The notes under the pieces are model-generated. The model had not been told where the DNA came from. It saw only the letters and a program-made list of their open reading frames with translations, and searched no databases. Shown piece by piece: positions 27,486 to 37,400 of a stretch of DNA of 64,000 bases. The position numbers and the translations under genes were made by a program. Source of the DNA: Flavobacteriaceae bacterium (lineage in GTDB: Bacteria; Bacteroidota; Bacteroidia; Flavobacteriales; Flavobacteriaceae); contig JASBUG010000008.1 of NCBI GenBank assembly GCA_030148025.1, positions 104,390 through 168,389 of the forward strand, in the 5' to 3' direction. Positions within the stretch are counted from its first letter, which is position 1, and each line of letters starts with the position of its first letter.

Positions 27486-30281
27486 ATGACGCCTAACAAC
27501 TTAAAGTACTTTTCTTTAATAGTTTTTCTACTTACTACTCTCTATGTACAAGCACAATTAGAAGCACATCATATTGATAATGATGGTTGGGCAAAAGGTG
27601 AGTTTGTTGAAATAGGGATAAACGAAAAAGGGGTATACGGTGCTAATTTATTAAATAAACCAGCCTCTTTTCACGATAACAGAGATGTAGATTTCAATCT
27701 TTTATTTGGATTCATTGCTAATCCTCTTAAAGATGGATGGGTGGATTATGATGGAGACTATTTTACTCCTGGATCTCCGGAAGAGGGTTTTGCTATAGAG
27801 ATTAATGGTAATAACTTTAATAATAATAATTCTGAACTTCTTTTTGAAATTCCTGGTGAAATAAAAGGTGTTAATTTATTATCGTCTGATTGTTTTGAAG
27901 ATACAGCACAAATAACCTGGGAAGGAAATATACAAGGTCTTAACATAAAGAGATATTATACCGTTACTGTGGATGGCTTATTTATTCAAATGACCACTGT
28001 CATAAAGAATATTACAGATGAGACTAAAAATGATGTCTATTTTATGCATAATGTTGATCCAGATAACAATGTTTCTTTAAGTACAGATTATGCTACAAGA
28101 TTAAATTTAATTTCGCAGGCAAGCTCTGCCATTAACAACATCTGTCTGGTTAAAGCTTCGCAAGATCCATTAGGAACACCACAAGACATGGATGGATCTC
28201 ACGTTAGTTTTTATGCTAGAAACGAAAATGCCAGAGTAACCTATGGAGGTTTTGCTAACCGAAGTGCTAGTACCATTTGGAATAGTAGTAGTACTGAATT
28301 AACAAATACTGAAGGAGCTTCAGTCCCTTTTGAAGATTGGGCTATATCTATCGCTTTTAACCTTGGAGACATTGCTCCTAATGAGGTAAAGAAATTTACC
28401 TATTATTATATTCTTGAAGAGGTTGATGAAACTTTTACCCCTTTTATAGTTAATGCTTTTCAGGAAAACCCAACAGTTTGCGATGGTACTGATGGAAAAA
28501 TTACGTTTTCTGGTTTGGAAGTCGGTGAATCGTATACCATTAGCTACTTTGATGATGGTGTTTTTATTCCTGAAGTAACTTATGTTGCAAATGATGATGG
28601 AGAAGTTGCTATAGAAAATCTTGATGAAGGGACATACTCTAACATTAAAATTACGTTTGCTGGTTGCGATACTTTTGTTGATACTGTTTATGAGTTAACA
28701 GATCCTGAAGCACCTGATTACACATTTACAAAATCAGATTTAACAGATTGTGGTACTTTAGATGGTGAAATAATACTTCATGGCTTAACTCCTTTTACCA
28801 ATTATAATGTATCATATACTTACAACGGAACTCCAGTAGGACCATTAAACTTAATGGCTGATATTGATGGAAACATTATACTTTCTGGCATAGATAAAGG
28901 AATTTATACCGATTTTGTTTTAGAACAATATGAATGTGTTACTGCAAGTACTGAAGTCATAGAAATTTTAGCTGAGATTCCTGATTTTACGCTAACAAAA
29001 GAAGATTTAACAGATTGTGGTACTTTAGATGGCGTAATTACAATAAACAATTTAACACCATCACTTAATTATTTTGTTTCATATACTTACAACGGAATTC
29101 CAATTGGTCCTTTGGACATGACAACCAATGCTAGTGGAAACATTATCTTTTCAGGGCTAGATCGAGGAATATATTCAAATTTTATTGTTGAACGAGCTGA
29201 TTGCATCAAAACAAATTCTGAAGTCATAGAAATTATTGGGCCTCCTATCCCTAATGCTTATGCAATTCCTGATCAATTTTATTGTGATGAAGATTACGAT
29301 TTTATTACCACTATCGATTTTTCAGATTTAGATGCTTTTATTATTGGCACAGATGATCCTGCAGATTTTGAAATTACTTATCACGCTACTGAATTAGATG
29401 TTTCAGATAATATAACAATCTCTAAAACAAATTACGCAACATCTGGCACTGAAACTTATACTATTTATGCAAAAAAAACAGAAACTGTTTTTTCATGCTA
29501 CGATTATATAGCATTTAATATAACTATTCAATTGCCACCAGCTTTTGAAATAGACGATGTATTACTTTGCTTAAATAGTGATGACACTACTAATTATAAC
29601 TATGATCTTCCTGTTTTAACCACAGGTTTATCAACAACTACACACAGTTTTGAATGGTATCATGAAGGTAATCTTCTCGTTGGACAAACTTCAAATGAAC
29701 TCACCGTTAATACTATAGGAAATTATAGTGTTAAAGCCACCATACTCTCAACTGGTTGTCATATTACTAAATCGGCAATTGTGCATCCATCTGGGCCGCC
29801 TCAAACACTTGAGGTGAATATCATCTCTGAGCCTTTTTCAGAAAATCATACCGTCGAAATAGTTGCTTCTGGTCATGGTGACTATGTTTATAGCATCGAC
29901 AAACTTCCTTACCAGACCTCTCCTGTGTTTTCTGGAATTTCAGCTGGTTATCACGAATTTCATATTATAGACCTTAATGGTTGCGGAGTGGTTACTGTTG
30001 AAAAAATGGTGATCGACTACATGAAATTCTTTACGCCAAATAATGATGGATATAATGATTTCTGGCAAATTATTGGTGTTAATGAACTAACAAACCCTGC
30101 CATACATATTTTTGATAGGCATGGTAAGTTATTAAAACACCTAAGTCCATATTCTCCAGGTTGGGATGGCACTTATAATGGCGCCACAATGCCTTCTACA
30201 GATTATTGGTTTACGGTATCTTTCGACGAAGTAGATGGAACCAGACGAGAATTTAAAGCGCATTTTGCATTAAAACATTAA
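27486..30281 (+). CDS. Secreted protein with type B T9SS sorting (gliding motility-associated C-terminal) domain
   Basis: About 931 residues from ATG 27486. A signal peptide (YFSLIVFLLTTLYVQA) precedes a roughly 300-residue N-terminal domain. Three repeat units of about 85 residues follow, the last two sharing DLTDCGTLDG, VSYTYNG and a terminal EVIEI. After Ig-like regions the protein ends in the gliding-associated sorting domain (KFFTPNNDGYNDFWQIIGV, then IFDRHGKLL and PGWDGTYNGATMPSTDYWF). It should cross the outer membrane by T9SS and stay at the surface. The ligand is unknown. Confidence 0.88.
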   Translation: MTPNNLKYFSLIVFLLTTLYVQAQLEAHHIDNDGWAKGEFVEIGINEKGVYGANLLNKPASFHDNRDVDFNLLFGFIANPLKDGWVDYDGDYFTPGSPEEGFAIEINGNNFNNNNSELLFEIPGEIKGVNLLSSDCFEDTAQITWEGNIQGLNIKRYYTVTVDGLFIQMTTVIKNITDETKNDVYFMHNVDPDNNVSLSTDYATRLNLISQASSAINNICLVKASQDPLGTPQDMDGSHVSFYARNENARVTYGGFANRSASTIWNSSSTELTNTEGASVPFEDWAISIAFNLGDIAPNEVKKFTYYYILEEVDETFTPFIVNAFQENPTVCDGTDGKITFSGLEVGESYTISYFDDGVFIPEVTYVANDDGEVAIENLDEGTYSNIKITFAGCDTFVDTVYELTDPEAPDYTFTKSDLTDCGTLDGEIILHGLTPFTNYNVSYTYNGTPVGPLNLMADIDGNIILSGIDKGIYTDFVLEQYECVTASTEVIEILAEIPDFTLTKEDLTDCGTLDGVITINNLTPSLNYFVSYTYNGIPIGPLDMTTNASGNIIFSGLDRGIYSNFIVERADCIKTNSEVIEIIGPPIPNAYAIPDQFYCDEDYDFITTIDFSDLDAFIIGTDDPADFEITYHATELDVSDNITISKTNYATSGTETYTIYAKKTETVFSCYDYIAFNITIQLPPAFEIDDVLLCLNSDDTTNYNYDLPVLTTGLSTTTHSFEWYHEGNLLVGQTSNELTVNTIGNYSVKATILSTGCHITKSAIVHPSGPPQTLEVNIISEPFSENHTVEIVASGHGDYVYSIDKLPYQTSPVFSGISAGYHEFHIIDLNGCGVVTVEKMVIDYMKFFTPNNDGYNDFWQIIGVNELTNPAIHIFDRHGKLLKHLSPYSPGWDGTYNGATMPSTDYWFTVSFDEVDGTRREFKAHFALKH
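28457..29240 (+). repeat. Three tandem coding repeats of about 85 residues
   Basis: Units two and three are clearly alike, in DNA too (ttaacagattgtggtacttt near 28740 and 28999). Unit one (CDGTDGKITFSGLEVG) is more diverged. All lie within the T9SS cargo gene. Confidence 0.75.
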
Positions 30282-30322
30282 TAGATTTTATTTCTTAACT
30301 TTCAAACCTATTAGCTTGATAA

Positions 30323-31882
30323 ATGATTAGACTATTCTTATTCATTTTTTTGGGTTTATTTCCGTTTTGTGTCAATGCCCAATTAACTTACAACATACCA
30401 AAATCAGTCGGTCTTGATTCTACATATATTCATACGAATGTTGACTCAATAATGCATGATGCCATTGTTCAAAAAGCATTTCCAGGAGCGCAATTATTAG
30501 TTGCAAAACAAGGAAAGATCATCTTTCATAAAGCTTACGGGTTTCATACTTATGATAGTATTCAAAAGGTTGAACTGAATGACATGTACGATCTAGCCTC
30601 GGTTACAAAAATTACTGGACCTCTTCCTGCATTAATGAAACTTTACGAAGAAGGAAAACTAGACCTTGATGTGCCATTTTCAAACTATTGGAAATCTTGG
30701 AAAAATCGTAATGACAAAAAAGATATAACGCTTCGTGAGCTCCTATCCCATCAGGCGGGAATGCAACCTTATATAGTTTTTTTAAATGACGTGCTTAAAA
30801 AAGGCAAAACCAAAAATCGTTTTATAAGACATACAAAAAACAAACGCTTTTCGAATAAAATTTACTCAAACCTTTATGTGAAAAATCGTTTTTATAAAAA
30901 GGTATTCCGAAAGATCAAACGTTCAAAAGTTAGTAAAGACAAAGTATATAAATACTCAGGATTGGCCTCTTTAATTTATCCAAAATTAATTGAAAACATT
31001 ACCAGAGAATCTTATCAAAATTATATTCGAAAGCACTTTTTTCAACCTCTTGGTTGTAAAACACTTGGATATCTACCAACAGACAAAACTTTTCCAAATA
31101 CTATTGTGCCAACTGAGTTAGATTCTATTTTTAGAAACAATTATGTTAAAGGTTATGTACATGATGAAAACGCAGCCCTTTTAGGTGGTGTTTCAGGAAA
31201 TGCAGGCTTATTTGGCTCAGCTAAAGACCTCGCTATTTATATGCAAATGTTACTGCAAAAAGGAAATTATAATGGTAACCAATATTTCAAACCAGATACT
31301 GTAGAGGAGTTTACTAGAATTCAATATCCTGATAATAATAATCGTCGTGGATTAGGTTTTGATAAACCTTTAATTGGAAATGACACCTTAAACATTAAAG
31401 AAGCTTATCCTGCCCCTCAAGTAAGTGCTAAAAGTTTTGGGCATTCAGGGTTTACAGGTACTTTTGTTTGGGCAGACCCTGATGAAGAATTGGTTTTTAT
31501 TTTTCTTTCTAATCGAGTATACCCTAGTAGAACACCTCGAAATATTTACGAATTAAATATTAGGCCCAAATTGCAACGTATATTTTACACAAAAGCTTCC
31601 TTTTTAAATAATAAACCTAAAAATGTTCCTAAAGAAGCCTTTTGGAAAGAAAAAAACGGGAATGGCTTTTGGTTCCATGTTGAATGGATTAATAGTCATA
31701 AAAATATGACTCGTATTGCTATATACCATAAAGACACAGGTGAGTTAATTGTTAGAAAAAAATTCATAAAAGTTTGTTCATTAGACAATCCTAAATTCAT
31801 TGAAAATTTAAAAAAAGAAATTGATTTTTATGATGGACAAAATATCCAACTAATTGATAATTGCTTTTTGCAAAAACGGTAG
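30323..31882 (+). CDS. Class C beta-lactamase-family serine hydrolase, exported
   Basis: A 519-residue protein with a signal peptide (LFLFIFLGLFPFCVNAQ). The nucleophile motif is S93-V-T-K96 in DLASVTKITGP, the Tyr motif seems to be YSG at 211-213, and the third motif is GHSGFTG near 373. Between the first two motifs lies a strongly basic stretch (about 157-208, rich in Lys, Arg and Asn), larger than usual. A C-terminal extension of about 100 residues follows the hydrolase domain. Such proteins act on peptides, esters or cell-wall fragments. Substrate unknown; beta-lactam resistance should not be assumed. Confidence 0.85.
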   Translation: MIRLFLFIFLGLFPFCVNAQLTYNIPKSVGLDSTYIHTNVDSIMHDAIVQKAFPGAQLLVAKQGKIIFHKAYGFHTYDSIQKVELNDMYDLASVTKITGPLPALMKLYEEGKLDLDVPFSNYWKSWKNRNDKKDITLRELLSHQAGMQPYIVFLNDVLKKGKTKNRFIRHTKNKRFSNKIYSNLYVKNRFYKKVFRKIKRSKVSKDKVYKYSGLASLIYPKLIENITRESYQNYIRKHFFQPLGCKTLGYLPTDKTFPNTIVPTELDSIFRNNYVKGYVHDENAALLGGVSGNAGLFGSAKDLAIYMQMLLQKGNYNGNQYFKPDTVEEFTRIQYPDNNNRRGLGFDKPLIGNDTLNIKEAYPAPQVSAKSFGHSGFTGTFVWADPDEELVFIFLSNRVYPSRTPRNIYELNIRPKLQRIFYTKASFLNNKPKNVPKEAFWKEKNGNGFWFHVEWINSHKNMTRIAIYHKDTGELIVRKKFIKVCSLDNPKFIENLKKEIDFYDGQNIQLIDNCFLQKR

Positions 31883-31967
31883 TTTAATAAAAAACTTATA
31901 TATCTATATCAAAGAAGTTGTCAACTAATATCTTTATTCCTTAAATTAGCATAACAAATAGCTATTC

Positions 31968-33092
31968 ATGAGTTTACTTATATTCTACGGAATAATCTCC
32001 ATATTTTTTTCCTTTTTATGTTCCATTTTAGAAGCTGTATTGCTAAGCATTACCCCTACTTTTATCAATATAAAAAAGAAAGAAGGCAAAGCTTATGCAA
32101 CTTCATTGGAAGTCTTAAAACAAGACGTCGATAAACCTCTTATTGCTATATTAACACTTAATACAATTGCCCATACAGTAGGCGCAATTTTAGTTGGTGT
32201 ACAAGCTAAAGTAGCTTATGCCGAAATGTATGGCTCGCAAACCAAAACTGTCTTTGGAATTCAATATACCGAAGATATTATGGTTGGTGTAGTTTCAACT
32301 ATTATGACTATTCTTATTCTGGTAGCATCAGAAATCATCCCAAAAACCATTGGCGCCACTTACTGGAAACAGCTTGCAAATTTTACAGCCACTGCACTTA
32401 ATATTTTAATCTGGCCTTTAAAATGGACAGGACTATTATGGTTGCTTCAGTTAACCACAAAGCTTATTGGTGGTAAAGGGCATCACGGAAGTATTTTAAG
32501 TCGTGAAGATTTTCATGCTATGACTCAAATTGCAGAAGATGAAGGTGTTTTTAAAGAATCTGAAAGTAAGGTCATCAAAAACATGCTAGCTTTTAAAGAT
32601 GTTCGTGCTAAAGATATCATGACACCTAGAACCGTTATGAAAGCAGCCGATGAAACCACTACAGTTGAAACATTTTTTAAAGAAAATCAGACATTACGCT
32701 TTTCAAGAATCCCTGTCTTTAAAGATGATATAGACAATATAACAGGCTTAGTATTTAAAGATGAAGTCTATAAAGAAATGGCCAATGACAATAACGAAAC
32801 AAAACTATCAGAACTTAAACGAAACATATTAGTTACCAATAGAAGTATTCCTATACCTCAGCTTTTAGATCAACTGGTGGAGAATAAAAACCATATGGCT
32901 TTGGTAGTTGATGAATATGGTTCTGTAAGTGGTTTGGTTACTATGGAAGACGTTATCGAAACACTTTTAGGTATCGAGATCATGGATGAAAGTGATAATG
33001 TTGCAGATCTACAAATGATGGCTAGAAAAAGTTGGGAAGCACGTGCAAAACGCTTAGGTTTAATTGAAGAAAAACCAGATACCAATGAGTGA
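31968..33092 (+). CDS. DUF21/CNNM-CBS membrane protein (hemolysin family), without CorC domain
   Basis: A 374-residue protein. An N-terminal DUF21 (CNNM) domain with about four helices (1-170, including LEAVLLSITPTFI and LVASEIIPKTIGATYW) is followed by a CBS pair (about 205-330: MTPRTVMKAADETT, MALVVDEYGSVSGLVTMEDV). The usual C-terminal CorC_HlyC domain is absent; only about 30 charged residues follow. The family is linked to magnesium or cobalt efflux. Its end overlaps the alkylguanine-transferase gene by 8 bases. Confidence 0.88.
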   Translation: MSLLIFYGIISIFFSFLCSILEAVLLSITPTFINIKKKEGKAYATSLEVLKQDVDKPLIAILTLNTIAHTVGAILVGVQAKVAYAEMYGSQTKTVFGIQYTEDIMVGVVSTIMTILILVASEIIPKTIGATYWKQLANFTATALNILIWPLKWTGLLWLLQLTTKLIGGKGHHGSILSREDFHAMTQIAEDEGVFKESESKVIKNMLAFKDVRAKDIMTPRTVMKAADETTTVETFFKENQTLRFSRIPVFKDDIDNITGLVFKDEVYKEMANDNNETKLSELKRNILVTNRSIPIPQLLDQLVENKNHMALVVDEYGSVSGLVTMEDVIETLLGIEIMDESDNVADLQMMARKSWEARAKRLGLIEEKPDTNE

Positions 33093-33558
33093 GTGTTTCA
33101 TTAATTCACCTCTAGGAATTACTAAAATTGTTGGAGATATAAATGGAATAGCATCCATTACAGTACTTGACCAAGATACTTCTACAACCAATATTATTCC
33201 TGAAGAATTACAGGAATGTGTCTATCAGCTCAGAGAATATTTTGAGGGATCGCGAAAACAATTCGATTTAAAATTAAATCCTAAAGGCACCGATTTTCAA
33301 AAGAATATCTGGAAACTATTACAAACCATTCCATTTGGGAAAACCTTATCTTATCTCGACCTCTCAAAACAATTTGGTGATGTAAAAGCGATTCGTGCGG
33401 TAGCAAGCGCTAATGGTAAAAATCCGCTTTGGATTGTTATACCGTGTCATCGCGTAATTGGAACAGATGGTAGTTTAACTGGATATGCAGGAGGACTTCA
33501 TAGAAAAAAATGGCTCTTAGAGCATGAAAGCCCTTATAAGCAACAGTCTCTTTTTTAA
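33085..33558 (+). CDS. ogt: Methylated-DNA--protein-cysteine S-methyltransferase
   Basis: A 157-residue suicide repair protein that takes the alkyl group from O6-alkylguanine onto its cysteine. The active site is IPCHRVIGTDGSLTGYAGG, the helix-turn-helix region is LSYLDLSKQFGDVKAIRAVA, and GTDFQKNIWKLLQTIPFG is the family block. ATG 33085 is preferred over the in-frame TTG 33064 because it fits the family N-terminus (CFINSPLGITKIVG). It overlaps the DUF21/CBS gene by 8 bases. No Ada regulatory domain is present. Confidence 0.92.
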   Translation: MSECFINSPLGITKIVGDINGIASITVLDQDTSTTNIIPEELQECVYQLREYFEGSRKQFDLKLNPKGTDFQKNIWKLLQTIPFGKTLSYLDLSKQFGDVKAIRAVASANGKNPLWIVIPCHRVIGTDGSLTGYAGGLHRKKWLLEHESPYKQQSLF

Positions 33559-33626
33559 TCATAATCCCCTGGTTTATAAAATATAACACCTTGTTTGTTT
33601 TCAATTTATTACATTTATAAGTAATA

Positions 33627-34352
33627 ATGACTTTTACAATGATCTCAAAATTACATCTCGAGAATATTCTCTTTCTTGATATAGAAACCGTACCTGAAGC
33701 ACATCATTTTTCAGAATTAGATACAACCAAACAAGAACTTTGGGAAGCAAAATCAAAATACCAGCGTAAAGATGATTTTACAGCAGAGGAGTTCTATGAG
33801 CGTGCAGGTATTTGGGCAGAATTTGGAAAGATTATTTGTATTTCTGTTGGTTATTTTTCTTTTCAAGGTGATCTAAGAACTTTTAGAACCACATCCTTTT
33901 ATGGAGACGAAATGCAATTATTAAAAGAGTTTAAAAACCTTTTGATATCACATTTTAGTCAAGCAAAGCATTTACTTTGTGCTCATAATGGTAAAGAATT
34001 CGATTTTCCTTATATAGCCCGTCGTATGATCATACATGGTATCACACTACCTTATAAGTTAAATCTGTTCGGGAAAAAACCATGGGAAGTACCACATTTA
34101 GACACCTTAGAGCTATGGAAATTTGGTGATTATAAAAATTACACCTCGTTAAAGCTGCTTACAAATGTTCTAGGAATTCCTTCCCCTAAAGACGATATAG
34201 ATGGTAGTGAAGTTTTTAATGTTTATTATGAGGAGCAAAATATAGATCGTATTATTAATTACTGCGAAAAAGACACCATTGCGGTAGCACAAATATTGTT
34301 ACGGTTAAGGGGCGATGATTTACTTTCTGATGATGAAATAATTCATATATAA
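33627..34352 (+). CDS. 3'-5' exonuclease (PolB-like DEDD family)
   Basis: A 241-residue RNase H-fold exonuclease resembling the predicted PolB-like 3'-5' exonuclease group (PF10108). The acidic sites are ILFLDIETVPE (D, E), LCAHNGKEFDFPYIARRM (D) and INYCEKDTIAVAQILLR (final D with Tyr upstream). A second ATG four codons in is an alternative start. It should degrade single-stranded or mismatched 3' ends in DNA repair, but the physiological role is unknown. It follows the alkyl-DNA repair gene after 68 bases and ends at a bidirectional terminator. Confidence 0.85.
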   Translation: MTFTMISKLHLENILFLDIETVPEAHHFSELDTTKQELWEAKSKYQRKDDFTAEEFYERAGIWAEFGKIICISVGYFSFQGDLRTFRTTSFYGDEMQLLKEFKNLLISHFSQAKHLLCAHNGKEFDFPYIARRMIIHGITLPYKLNLFGKKPWEVPHLDTLELWKFGDYKNYTSLKLLTNVLGIPSPKDDIDGSEVFNVYYEEQNIDRIINYCEKDTIAVAQILLRLRGDDLLSDDEIIHI

Positions 34353-34353
34353 A

Positions 34354-34384
34354 AAAAGTCCTGATTAAAAAATCAGGACTTTTA
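34354..34384. terminator. Bidirectional intrinsic terminator
   Basis: AAAGTCCTGATT pairs with AATCAGGACTTT. A-tracts before and T-tracts after let it serve both the exonuclease gene (plus) and the metalloprotease gene (minus). Confidence 0.85.
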
Positions 34385-34404
34385 CTTTGGACCAATTGAA
34401 TAAA

Positions 34405-37400
34405 TTACTCCTTAATAAAGCGCTTAGTGTACGCTTTAGATTCGGCTGTAAATCGAATTTGATATACAGCAGACTCTAAACCACTAACGTCTACCTTATT
34501 ATTAACAACCTTACCTTTAGCCACAACCTGTCCTAACATATTGTACACCTCATAAGATACATCTTTAAGCGATGTTACTATGTTAAGATTATTTCCTTTT
34601 ACAGGGTTTGGATAAAGTTTAATTGAATTCTCTATTGAGCCTCTTGAACTTACTGTAATATCATCTCCTCGAGATGACGAAGTTGAAGTTAAATTAACAT
34701 TATCTATAGCTATATCTGCTTGCCAAGTGCTTCCTGTTATTCTGTTAAATCGTAACTGAACACTTCCACCTACATATGCAGCTAAATCAATATTAGCAGT
34801 TAACCAAGAATTGCCTTTATTTCCAGTTTCACTCCAGATGCTTGTCCAAGATGCACCATCATCTACACTAGCTTCTAATGAAATTGATCCCATATCTGAA
34901 GCACCATACATATGATAACTAAAACTAAATGTTGCAGCAGATTGCCCACTTAAATCAAAACAAGGTGAGTTAAGTATTGCTTGCTTGTTAGGGTATCCTG
35001 TTCCATTTCCTGAAGCTTCTACAAAAATATAATACGTTCCTTGTGTAGCACTAGAAGGTCCTGTATTATTTGAAGGCGTTCCATTAGCATCTACGGTCCA
35101 GTTAATATCATCTGCTGTAGATTGTGTCCAATCACCTAAAGTATTTTCAAAGCCTTCAGAGTAAGGATAGCTAGTAATTCCTCCAGAACAACTGTTAACC
35201 ACTACGCCACCTTCAAATACACTTACATCATCTATAGCAATGTCTGCTTGCCAAGTCCCTCCAACATTACGGTTGAATCTAAACTGAGCTCCTCCTCCTG
35301 TATATGCAGAAATATCTACATTGGCAGTTTGCCATGAGTTGCCTTTATTTCCAGACTGACTCCAAATACTTGTCCATGTAGCACCATCATCATTACTAGC
35401 TTCAAGATCTATTGTACCCATATCATTAGATCCATACATGTGATATTTGAAACTGAATGTAGCTTCACTCATTCCACTTAAATCAAAACAAGGCGAATTA
35501 AGTATTGCTCGCTTACTTGGGTAGTTAGGGCTGGATGCCTCAACATAGATATAATATGTTCCTTGACTAGCACTTGAAGGGCCTGTATTGTTTGAAGGTG
35601 TTCCATTAGCATCTACAGTCCAGTTAATATCATCAGCTGTAGATTGTGTCCAACCACCTAGAGTATTTTCAAACCCTTCATTATATGGGAAGGTAGAAAT
35701 TCCACCTGAACAACCACTTGTTGGCTCAGATACATTTACAGTTCTCGTTACTTGAGTTGCAGCATTTCCTGCAGCATCATTCACATTATAAGTTACAATA
35801 TATGTTCCTGCTACAGCAGTATTAACAGCATCTCCGCCTATTACAATATTTGCAGAAATATCACCATCTATATTATCGGTTGCTGTTGCTCCTTGCTCTG
35901 TATACGTATCGCCTACAATTAAATTTATTGTAGTAGCTCCAGTTAATGTAATTACAGGTGCCGTTGTATCTGCAGCCACATTAACTGTTCTTGTAACTTC
36001 AGTAGCAGCATTTCCAGCTGCATCACTTACATTATAAGTTACAACATAAGTTCCAGCTGCACTTGTATTAACTGTATCTCCTCCAATTACAATATTTGCA
36101 GAAATATCACCGTCAACATTATCAGTCGCTGTTGCTCCTTGTTCTGTATATGTATCTCCTACATTTAAGTTGATAGTCGACGCACCAACCAATGTAATTA
36201 CTGGAGCAGTAGTATCTGCTGCTACATTTACTGTTCTTGTCACTTCAGCTGCGGCATTTCCAGCTGCATCACTTACATTATAAGTAACTACATATGTCCC
36301 TACCGTATTAGGATTAACTGCATCACCACCCACTACAATATTGGCTGAGATATCGCCATCTATATTATCGGTTGCTGTAGCGCCTTGATCTGTATAAGCG
36401 TCTCCAACTGTTAAATTTACTGTTGAAGGTCCAATTAATGTAATTACTGGGATTGTAACATCTGGAGTTACGTTAACTGTTCTAGTGACTTCCGTAGCAG
36501 CATTTCCTGCAGCATCACTTACATTATAAGTTATCACATAGGTTCCTACTGTATTCGTGTCAACGGTATCACCACCTACAATAATATTTGCAGAAATATC
36601 ACCATCTACATCATCAGTAGCAGTAGCTCCTTGCTCTGTATAAGTACTTCCTAATTCTAAATTAACAGGTGTTGCTCCATTTAATGTAATTACTGGAGCT
36701 GTTGTATCTGGTGTTGCACTTGCAATAATTACTGTATAATCTTCAACTTCACCATAAGTAAATGACTCACACGATGTTGGAACACCATTATACTTCATAG
36801 ACACACGCATTCTTGTTGAACTTTCAATAGCTCCTGAAGGAATCGTAAAACTACCACTCACTGGCGTTGTTTTTGTTGGTGATTGCGTCCAAACTTGTTC
36901 TCCTGCATCATTAAAATCACCATCTCTGTTATAATCTATCCATACTGAATATGCTTCATTATATACTGTTCCCGTCCAAGTAGGAGTTACTGTAATTGTA
37001 TACTGCTCTCCTTTCGTTAAGGTTGTTGAAATATTTGTAAAGTCACTATAAAACTGTGCTCCTGAGCTATTGTTTATTGTGTTTAACTGAACATTACTAA
37101 TGTATTCATCATTAACATTTGTACTTGCAGAATCACAATAGTTTAATTGAACATCAGTTGTTGTAAAATTAATTGTTGCACTATAAGCAGATGTTGCATT
37201 ATCTGGGCATTTACTTCTTACTCTTGCTTCATATTGTGTTGTAGGATTTAATCCTGATAAAGCATGTGATACGCCAGTAACTGAAACTGTTGTCCAAGAC
37301 CCAGCTCCAACTTGTCTGTAATCAAGGTCATAAGAAGCTCCTGGAACTGCATCCCAGCTTAATGTTGCTGAATTAGTTGCTACATTTGAAGCGGCTAAAC

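Noticed and set aside
35730..36710. Regular repeats that could be taken for a CRISPR array
   Set aside because: Units are about 240 bases, keep the reading frame and encode DUF5011 domains; there are no short identical repeats with unique spacers.
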